The translations under genes and the position numbers were made by a program. A DNA stretch of 64,000 nucleotides. Source: Azophilus sp026709365 (GTDB lineage: Bacteria > Pseudomonadota > Gammaproteobacteria > Pseudomonadales > Azotimanducaceae). Below, in pieces: positions 1 to 5,460 of the stretch. A model generated the notes under the pieces. The model worked only from the letters and a program-made list of their open reading frames with translations, made no database searches and was not told where the DNA came from. Every line of letters begins with the position of its first letter. Positions within the stretch are counted from its first letter, which is position 1. The stretch spans positions 2,852,001-2,916,000 of the forward strand of contig OZ241345.1 in NCBI GenBank assembly GCA_965200175.1, read 5' to 3'.

Positions 1-390
1 GAGATACACTGTCAAGAGAGGCGTTTTCGGGGACGCCGCCCTTAGCAGCGCGACATCGGTGACTCCGAGTCGGACAAACCGGTTATCGCTCGACGCCTCC
101 TTGCTTGGAATCACCGTCTCATGACTCTCCTCAATCAACTTACCCAGCGTTGTCATGAGATTTGACCGTTCGGGTTCTCCATGGTGGCTAAGCAGGTTCG
201 AGGCTTCCGTGACGGTATTGGGCGTGACGAACACTGAACCTGCCTGCTCCAGAATTCGGATGAGGAGATCGTAGTCTTCAACTGAGTATTCGCGGAGTCG
301 CCGGTGTTTGGAGATTAGGCCTCGCCTTGTGAGACCCGCCACCAGCAGCACCAAGAGGTTCGCGTCAACGTAGATGCCGCTACTGGCCAT
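1..390 (-). CDS. PIN-domain protein, partial (runs off left edge)
   Basis: The first 130 codons are visible; the 3' end lies outside the window. The start IYVDANLLVLL carries the first conserved PIN aspartate, followed by TEASNLL (the conserved acidic residue of the second helix) and GVTDVALL (third acidic position). PIN domains are Mg-dependent RNases, most often VapC-type toxins. It starts 11 bases inside the end of the upstream 93-residue gene, so the two are probably co-translated. Toxin identity is inference from the fold and the pairing; the partner does not resemble a classical VapB. Confidence 0.75.
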   Translation of the reverse strand, partial: MASSGIYVDANLLVLLVAGLTRRGLISKHRRLREYSVEDYDLLIRILEQAGSVFVTPNTVTEASNLLSHHGEPERSNLMTTLGKLIEESHETVIPSKEASSDNRFVRLGVTDVALLRAASPKTPLLTVYL

Positions 391-661
391 TGGAGCCGTC
401 TCTGGACACCTCACGATGCCTCAGCGACTGCACCGACCCCGTTTCGTCGTCGATACTCACTATCTTGTAGGTTCGCCCTGCGCCGCCAAGCGACTTGAGC
501 ACTCCGCTTGAAACGGGCCAATGCCTCGTGAAGCCTATGGTCACGGACCAGGTACCGCTGTGGAGTTCGATCTCCTCCAAGCCGATCTCTTGGATTGGTT
601 CAGCCTCGAATAACTCGACAACGTGCTTCTTTGCGACTTCCACTGCTTCCCGCGCTTGCAT
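380..661 (-). CDS. Small protein upstream of the PIN gene
   Basis: 93 residues, starting MQAREAV with an N-terminal helix rich in Glu, Val and Lys and a following beta-rich part (GTWSVTIGFTRHW, TYKIVSID). No family is recognised with certainty. The order small gene then PIN gene, with an 11-base overlap, is that of a toxin-antitoxin operon, so an antitoxin or immunity role is possible. I see no ribbon-helix-helix or AbrB motif, so this is only a suggestion from context. Confidence 0.6.
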   Translation of the reverse strand: MQAREAVEVAKKHVVELFEAEPIQEIGLEEIELHSGTWSVTIGFTRHWPVSSGVLKSLGGAGRTYKIVSIDDETGSVQSLRHREVSRDGSNGQ

Positions 662-706
662 CGGGCCGCTCCTTTACTGGTCAACTCTGGACAGTATATC
701 GTGTGT

Positions 707-768
707 GGGGTTCACGGAGTTTGGATTGGCAGCTCTTTCTCGGCCTTGGCCGGTGCCAACCCTAATCG
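707..768 (+). repeat. Direct repeat copy 1 (matches about 3190-3250)
   Basis: The stretch beginning GGGTTCACGGAGTTTG and running through CTTTCTCGGCCTTGG recurs in slightly altered form at about 3190-3250. In both places it precedes a coding stretch with IRSVASSTAIETG, so a segment of at least 170 bases has been duplicated. In this copy it lies just upstream of the small gene starting at 783. Confidence 0.6.
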
Positions 769-782
769 GCTACAATAGGCCA

Positions 783-962
783 ATGAACCGCAAGCCGCTC
801 TTCGAGACCAATCCCCACCTGCGCAACTCCCCGGAGGCGATTCGGCGGCGGATTCGAAGCGTGGCCAGCTCCACGGCGATAGAGACGGGCGAGTCCGTGG
901 CGACCATCGAAGCAAAGCTCAAGCACCTGCGCTCTTCCCCGCCTCGCGTACCGCTAGGCTGA
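783..962 (+). CDS. Small protein with a Fic-antitoxin-like SxxxE box
   Basis: 59 residues from an ATG. The middle reads IRSVASSTAIETGESV. Ser30-x3-Glu34 resembles the inhibitory motif of Fic proteins and their small antitoxins, usually written [S/T]xxxE[G/N], but the last position is Thr here. VbhA-type class I antitoxins are about 60 residues. The gene converges on the Fic gene and overlaps its 3' end by 44 bases, whereas known class I antitoxin genes are usually upstream in the same operon. The antitoxin role is therefore a hypothesis. A truncated second copy lies at 3191-3364. Confidence 0.5.
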   Translation: MNRKPLFETNPHLRNSPEAIRRRIRSVASSTAIETGESVATIEAKLKHLRSSPPRVPLG

Positions 963-1557
963 CCAGCCCCTGCAACGGTCCATAGTCGCTCATGCCTGCC
1001 TGAATGCAGGCGAAGTACTCTTCCCTGCGCTCCTCCCATGGCGTGAAGTCCAATTCGCGCCAACCCGCTTGAACCGCCATCACGTTGGCCAGCAGGCGTG
1101 ACAACCGCCCGTTTCCTTCGCGAAACGGATGAATCAGTATCAGTTCAACGTGGACGATAGCGATGGCTTCGATGAGCCTGGCTTCCGACATGCCTTGGCA
1201 AGGCGTGTGTGCGGGCAGAACTTCCGTGTCGAGAAGGCCCATCAACCGCTCGATTTGAGCGCTTGCCGCAAATCGGAAGTCTCCTTTGGCCATGTTGACG
1301 GTGCGATACCGGCCTGCCCAATCATAGACGTTGATCAGCCAACGGCGGTGCCACTCGGTGATGTCGGCGACAGTGATGGTTTGGTCGGCCGCAACCGAGT
1401 TGAATGCCGCTGCGTAGAGCCGGTTCAACAGATCGAGTTCGATCTCGTTCATTTCCAGCGGGTCTGAGATGCCGAGCTTGTTGGCCAGAACGCGACCGCT
1501 TGAATCGGGCTCGAACTGCGCTTCGATGTTGCCCGTCGTGATGCAGCGGTCGTTCAT
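919..1557 (-). CDS. Fic/DOC family protein (probable AMP transferase)
   Basis: 212 residues with a complete Fic motif HPFREGNGR at about 143-151. His143 is the catalytic base and the Gly-Asn-Gly loop binds the nucleotide phosphates. The preceding WAGRYRTVNMAKGDFRFA segment is the usual beta-hairpin flap that holds the target. Fic enzymes with this motif normally transfer AMP from ATP to Tyr, Ser or Thr of a target protein. I find no [S/T]xxxE[G/N] inhibitory motif inside the protein, so regulation by a separate antitoxin is plausible. The facing small gene at 783-962 carries a related SxxxE box. Confidence 0.9.
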   Translation of the reverse strand: MNDRCITTGNIEAQFEPDSSGRVLANKLGISDPLEMNEIELDLLNRLYAAAFNSVAADQTITVADITEWHRRWLINVYDWAGRYRTVNMAKGDFRFAASAQIERLMGLLDTEVLPAHTPCQGMSEARLIEAIAIVHVELILIHPFREGNGRLSRLLANVMAVQAGWRELDFTPWEERREEYFACIQAGMSDYGPLQGLVSLAVREAGKSAGA

Positions 1558-1781
1558 GCAATAGCCGCCTTGTGCTTGCGCGTTGCTCCTTTCGGATTCT
1601 GCGTGGCTTTGTCCGCCTTGATGCGCTTTAGCCCGGATTTTGCGCGAATTGGCTCATTCTAGCGAACTGGACCCATTTCGAGCGGTTTGTCGAACCTGTG
1701 CGGCTTGGGCACCGCCCCGGATAGGCAGTTGGCATCCCGTTCACTCCTCTGCGGGACCGGCGCTTCCCACCAAAACTGGTG

Positions 1782-1960
1782 GTAGTGGCTCAGTTTGAAT
1801 TTTGCTGGGCTTGAGCGGCTGGCGTTCTGACAAGCGTCACTGCGAGGGCAAGATGCCCTCGCTCCGGGGCGAGGTGCCCGCCTCAGGCGAGCCCCCGGAG
1901 CGAGGGCGTCCCGCCCTCGACTGAATCCCGACGACGACGTGAGTCAAACTGAGCCACTAC
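1782..1960. repeat. MITE-like element with 17-base terminal inverted repeats
   Basis: GTAGTGGCTCAGTTTGA at 1782-1798 is exactly complementary to 1944-1960. The 179-base interval has no plausible gene and encloses the GC-rich hairpins listed at 1842. Just outside, CCACCA/TGGTGG forms another small palindrome at 1768-1783. The structure fits a miniature inverted-repeat element or the collapsed ends of an insertion sequence. The rest of the 1558-2042 spacer holds nothing else I can recognise. Confidence 0.6.
1842..1930. repeat. GC hairpin repeat, copy 1 (GAGGGCGTCCCGCCCTC type)
   Basis: Contains GAGGGCGTCCCGCCCTC preceded by CGAGC..CCGGAGC and a longer self-complementary arm, GCCCTCGCTCCGGGG against CCCCCGGAGCGAGGGC. 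Related copies occur at 13226-13285 and, reversed, at 37124-37190. All are intergenic and shaped like REP/BIME elements. Confidence 0.65.
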
Positions 1961-2042
1961 TAAACTGGCGCAATATTCGGTCTAGAGGGTGCTATCTGAT
2001 ACAGTGCCCGGCATTCTCGTTGAAACTGCGGTGCTTCTGAAC

Positions 2043-2810
2043 ATGGCTGCCCCCCTCCCGAAAGCCAACGAACTGGCCGATCGAGTGGCCCAGATAGGCC
2101 AAGATGCTGTTGTTGACGAGTTTGCCCTGCGGCGAATCGCTGCGGATGCCCGCAAGCTGATCTCCACGGATGCCGCCAACGCGCATGACGTGCTGGGCCG
2201 GGTGGCGGCACTTCAGTGGGATGTTGCCGGGTTAAGGCGGCACTACCGATCAGCAATCTCATTGGGCGATCCAGTGCTGGGTCGTTGGAACTACTCCACG
2301 GCTCTATTCCTTGTTGGCGAGGCCGGGGAGAGCTACGAAGCAGCCCGCGATGCTTGGCGGAAAGCGCCTGATGACCTTGCCTTGCTGGATGACCTCATTG
2401 CAAGCGCCCTGCATGATGGGCGCTTTGGCGAAGCGCAGGCGCTCTGTGACCGGCGGCGCAAGATGGCCCCAAGGCAGGAACCGCCCATAGCCAGCGTGGT
2501 CAAGGAACTGGTGAAGGCAGTTCGCCAAGGTGAATTCAGCGAGGCAGGCGCCCGACGGGCGTTGCGCTCCGCGGACTCAATAAGGTCTGAGGCACGTGCT
2601 CGTCCGCACGGCATCAAGATCGTGCCCTCGCAACACGAACCCGGATCATTCCTCTTCGAGTATCGCTTGATCGCATCGCCCACCGCCGCAGGTGACTTGA
2701 ATGAGGCACTGGCGCTTCGTTGGGCAGAGTCCCCCGAAGCCAGGGCTGACCCCGGCCTGAGGTTCCTGCCCATGTTCATCGGGACGGTCGTTGATGGCGG
2801 TTGCGCCTGA
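2043..2810 (+). CDS. Hypothetical protein with TPR-like helical repeats
   Basis: 255 residues from ATG 2043; an upstream in-frame GTG at 1989 is possible but lies close to the repeat. The middle looks like tetratricopeptide hairpins (RWNYSTALFLVGEAGESYEAARDAW, shown in part, and DDLIASALHDGRFGEAQALC). The C-terminal third (GIKIVPSQHEPGSFLFEYRL) is beta-rich and unrecognised. Its end overlaps the HEPN-like gene by 17 bases, so the two are coupled, and a toxin/partner arrangement is possible. No specific function can be given. Confidence 0.6.
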   Translation: MAAPLPKANELADRVAQIGQDAVVDEFALRRIAADARKLISTDAANAHDVLGRVAALQWDVAGLRRHYRSAISLGDPVLGRWNYSTALFLVGEAGESYEAARDAWRKAPDDLALLDDLIASALHDGRFGEAQALCDRRRKMAPRQEPPIASVVKELVKAVRQGEFSEAGARRALRSADSIRSEARARPHGIKIVPSQHEPGSFLFEYRLIASPTAAGDLNEALALRWAESPEARADPGLRFLPMFIGTVVDGGCA

Positions 2811-3144
2811 AGCCCTGCTGGACGCTGCGGCAGAGATCGGCGTTGGCGGCCGGGAGGTCGATTGGCGCAACGCCGCCAGCCGTGGCTACTACGCGGCTTA
2901 CCACCGGTGCATTCCGCTCGCTTATGGCGATGCATCGGCCCAACCCGGTCACGGGGAGTTAATCGGCCGGCTCACGGATGCGAAGGCTTCAGTGCTGCAG
3001 AGGCAAGTCGGGCATCTGCTCAAGCAATGCAAACGGCTTAGGGAGCGGGCTGACTACCGGATAGCGGACGACTTCGATCAGGCGGATGCGGAAACGGCTT
3101 TGGATGCCAGTCGCCGGATATTCAAGTTTGCTGATACAGATTGA
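2794..3144 (+). CDS. HEPN-like domain protein
   Basis: About 116 residues. WRNAASRGYYAAYH followed by LRERADYRIADDF and DAETALDASRRIF is the pattern of HEPN proteins of the HEPN-MNT group (compare the usual S.AYYAAFH and LRNxADY motifs). HEPN proteins are helical and many are metal-independent RNases with an Rx4-6H motif; that motif is not clear here, so nuclease activity is doubtful. The start overlaps the end of the upstream gene by 17 bases. A broken MNT-type nucleotidyltransferase occurs at 8655-8852 but is not adjacent. Confidence 0.6.
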   Translation: MAVAPEALLDAAAEIGVGGREVDWRNAASRGYYAAYHRCIPLAYGDASAQPGHGELIGRLTDAKASVLQRQVGHLLKQCKRLRERADYRIADDFDQADAETALDASRRIFKFADTD

Positions 3145-3154
3145 CCCCTGCGAG

Positions 3155-3184
3155 CGCGACCTGACGGTCGCGTGTGTACTTTTT
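3155..3184 (+). terminator. Candidate intrinsic terminator after the HEPN-like gene
   Basis: CGCGACC, a TGAC loop and GGTCGCG form a perfect 7-base stem at 3155-3172. After TGTGTAC comes a run of five T. It lies just past the stop of the HEPN-like gene. The spacing from stem to T run is longer than usual, so confidence is moderate to low. The same stem recurs as the variable hairpin of the element at 48608. Confidence 0.4.
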
Positions 3185-3190
3185 AGCTCA

Positions 3191-3364
3191 GGGTTCACGG
3201 AGTTTGAATTGGCCAACGCTTTCTCGGCCTTGGCTCAGGCTACCCGCCAAGGAATTCGAAGCGTAGCAAGCTCGACGGCGATCGAGACCGGGAGGCCGGT
3301 TCGAGAGATTAAAGCGAGGCTTATTCATCTCGCTTCCCGGCCGTCTCGCACAACGCTTGCCTGA
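3191..3364 (+). pseudogene. Truncated second copy of the SxxxE-box small gene
   Basis: This stretch repeats the sequence upstream of and within the gene at 783-962. The shared coding end reads IRSVASSTAIETG then REIKARLIHLA, but the N-terminal part (MNRKPLFETNPHL in the first copy) has been lost, so no proper start remains. It therefore looks like a decayed duplicate. No Fic gene lies beside this copy. The flanks between 3365 and 3463 show nothing recognisable. Confidence 0.55.
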
Positions 3365-3463
3365 CGTAGGGAGATGCCTTGAGATTGCCCGCCTAATGGA
3401 CCCAATTGTCCCAACATAGAGAAAGTGAACCCGTACCGAGGCATGTGGCGGAATATCTGGTCA

Positions 3464-3919
3464 TCATGCTGGAATCTTGTGGATGGCCAGTTCGTCGCTA
3501 TCAAGCTCCCAGCACTCCACGTCAATGGGAATCATGTGGGCTTGCGTTCGGAGGAAGTAACTCAGTAGGCTTTCACCCTGACCCGAACGTACACTGCGCT
3601 CAACGACGAAGATTTTTCTGTAGTCCTTTGGAGCCATGTGGAAGTAGAACATGGCCTCTGCCCAGTTCTTCAATTTTGCGCTCGGTACGTTGCCGCTCTT
3701 AGTCCAAGTGTGGGACTTGCACTCAACGATTGCCTTGGGGTTTTCAGACCCGAGGTCAAAGGAATGACGTTTTCGCACCGTGTGCAAGCCGCACAGCACC
3801 TTGTGGTCGGACGCCAGCGAGAGGCCTAGCTTGGCAAGAGCTCTCTGCGCTCGATCCTCAAAGTCCCTACCGACATGGGCGTTGCTAATCGACCCATCTC
3901 TTTGAAAGTTGTTGCTCAT
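3464..3919 (-). CDS. PD-(D/E)XK fold protein next to hsdS
   Basis: 151 residues. GRDFEDRAQRAL near the N-terminus, then HSFDLGSENPKAIVECKSH, match the restriction-endonuclease fold: an aspartate at the start of a strand and the E-x-K pair (VECK) on the next. This is typical of small nucleases that cut or sense foreign DNA. The gene starts 4 bases inside hsdS and is co-transcribed with it as the last gene of the restriction operon. Whether it is an accessory nuclease or an inactive partner cannot be told from sequence alone. Confidence 0.65.
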   Translation of the reverse strand: MSNNFQRDGSISNAHVGRDFEDRAQRALAKLGLSLASDHKVLCGLHTVRKRHSFDLGSENPKAIVECKSHTWTKSGNVPSAKLKNWAEAMFYFHMAPKDYRKIFVVERSVRSGQGESLLSYFLRTQAHMIPIDVECWELDSDELAIHKIPA

Positions 3920-5460
3920 ACTTCGGTAAGCTCCTTGGCTCGTTTGGGCGGCACCTTGGCGCGTTCAGCTCGGATCCGAGCTAGAAGGTCGGAAGCTGGC
4001 TCGTCTGATGGATCTTGCGCGATGAGTTGGCCGGAAAACGCCCTCTGGAGGATAGATTGACGAAGCATATCAGCACGGGCGAGGTTGGCTTCGATTTCCT
4101 TGTCTAGGGCCTCTGTGACTTCAAGGCTGGCGTTGAGAATACGAACGACTTCGGCTTGTTCAGCATGACTGCATAAGGGGATCACCAGTGTTTCAAGAGC
4201 GGTTAGGTTAATATTCTTCTGTGCTGTGGCTGGTGCGAAATCGTCAATCTTGGAACGTGCGCTCTTTATGAACAGTTCCACGAACGCCGCTATGACAGCT
4301 TCTTTGAAGGCACCAAACCCGACGATGCTATCGGGGAAGCATGCTTCGAATGTCAAGAACGCAGTTTCTGCAATATTCGCCGCGATTGTTATGCAAAGGG
4401 TTCCCTCCGGCCAGAGCTTGCTCTGCGCAAGTCCCATTTCAGAGTAAGTGGTGCGATATTCAGTGATCGACCGGCCCGCAGCCTTTACTTCCCCGGTCTG
4501 AATGAAGGGATAGGCGCCACCAAATAGTCGCTGATCATTGCGAGGCCTGTGTCTCGACCTGCCACGGGCAAGTTCGCCTAAAGTCGCCAACTTTGCGTAC
4601 TGCCACTCCGGAGGAATCGGAGGAAGCAAGGCTGTTTCCTCGGGAGTAACAAGCAGCTTGGTGGCCTGATTGGGTTTCGAAGGCCTTCTTTGCTGCTTGC
4701 CGTTAGCCTTCCATTGGGCGACGGCTGACTTCCAGTCGTCAATAGCAATCCTGTCGCGCTTTTCGCGCTCCTCGCGAATGCGGGCGAGCAGAGCTTCTGG
4801 GCTTTCCAGCTTTTCGGGGTTCTTGGCCCGCCAGTCGGCGGTGAGTCGGCCTTCAAAGGCGGATTTGAGCAGGGATTGGCGATAGAGTCCGATGCCTCGC
4901 TTGGCATCGCGCAGGCTCTCGATACCCCGGTCGATCTCGTCGAACAGGGCTTCGATACGGTCAATGATTCGCTGTTGCTCGATGAGTGGAGGAATTGGCA
5001 CGAGAATGCTGTCAAACAGCTCCGGTCTCACCCGGGTGAGCGAGCCACCAACCCCGGACGCATTCGCGGCTAGAAAGTTCTTGATTCGGGAGTCGGACAG
5101 CAGAGCGGCGAAAAATCGAGGTTCAATTGCTGGCGACTTAGGGAACACCACCCACTCGGTCGATGCGATCTGTACCTTGTCCCGTTTGTTTCCAACAACC
5201 CATGATCTGTTTAGGCGTGGATTGATCCTCGATATGAGCACGTCGCCTGGTGCCACATATTGCTTGTTGGAGCCAATATCGTGTGCCGTGACAATTTCTG
5301 GAGCGCCAGTCGCGTGGCTTGGGATACTCCATAGTTCGTAATCACCTTCTGCGGCAACGGCAGGATTGAAGGTAACAGACCGCTTCCTACGGAAGTCTCC
5401 CGCGATTGCTTGAGCCCATCCAGAAGGCAGGCCCAGACCTTCATTCAGCGGAGAAACCAT
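3916..5460 (-). CDS. hsdS: Type I restriction-modification specificity subunit
   Basis: 514 residues from ATG 5460. Two target-recognition domains are each followed by a conserved helical spacer: IPPLIEQQRIIDRIEALFDEID near residue 160 (shown to 22 in the protein; the core is EQQRIIDRIEALFDEI) and SHAEQAEVVRILNASLE near 430. Both repeats end in LRQSILQRAFSGQL or LYRQSLLKSAFEGRL, the usual hsdS signature. The protein reads the bipartite target and bridges the methylase and nuclease subunits. The start codon overlaps the hsdR stop codon (TGATG). No hsdM is seen in the window. Confidence 0.93.
   Translation of the reverse strand: MVSPLNEGLGLPSGWAQAIAGDFRRKRSVTFNPAVAAEGDYELWSIPSHATGAPEIVTAHDIGSNKQYVAPGDVLISRINPRLNRSWVVGNKRDKVQIASTEWVVFPKSPAIEPRFFAALLSDSRIKNFLAANASGVGGSLTRVRPELFDSILVPIPPLIEQQRIIDRIEALFDEIDRGIESLRDAKRGIGLYRQSLLKSAFEGRLTADWRAKNPEKLESPEALLARIREEREKRDRIAIDDWKSAVAQWKANGKQQRRPSKPNQATKLLVTPEETALLPPIPPEWQYAKLATLGELARGRSRHRPRNDQRLFGGAYPFIQTGEVKAAGRSITEYRTTYSEMGLAQSKLWPEGTLCITIAANIAETAFLTFEACFPDSIVGFGAFKEAVIAAFVELFIKSARSKIDDFAPATAQKNINLTALETLVIPLCSHAEQAEVVRILNASLEVTEALDKEIEANLARADMLRQSILQRAFSGQLIAQDPSDEPASDLLARIRAERAKVPPKRAKELTEV

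Noticed and set aside
1842..1930. CRISPR-like or tRNA-like origin for the hairpin repeats
   Set aside because: Repeats are dispersed, not regularly spaced with spacers, and no cloverleaf with acceptor stem and anticodon can be drawn.
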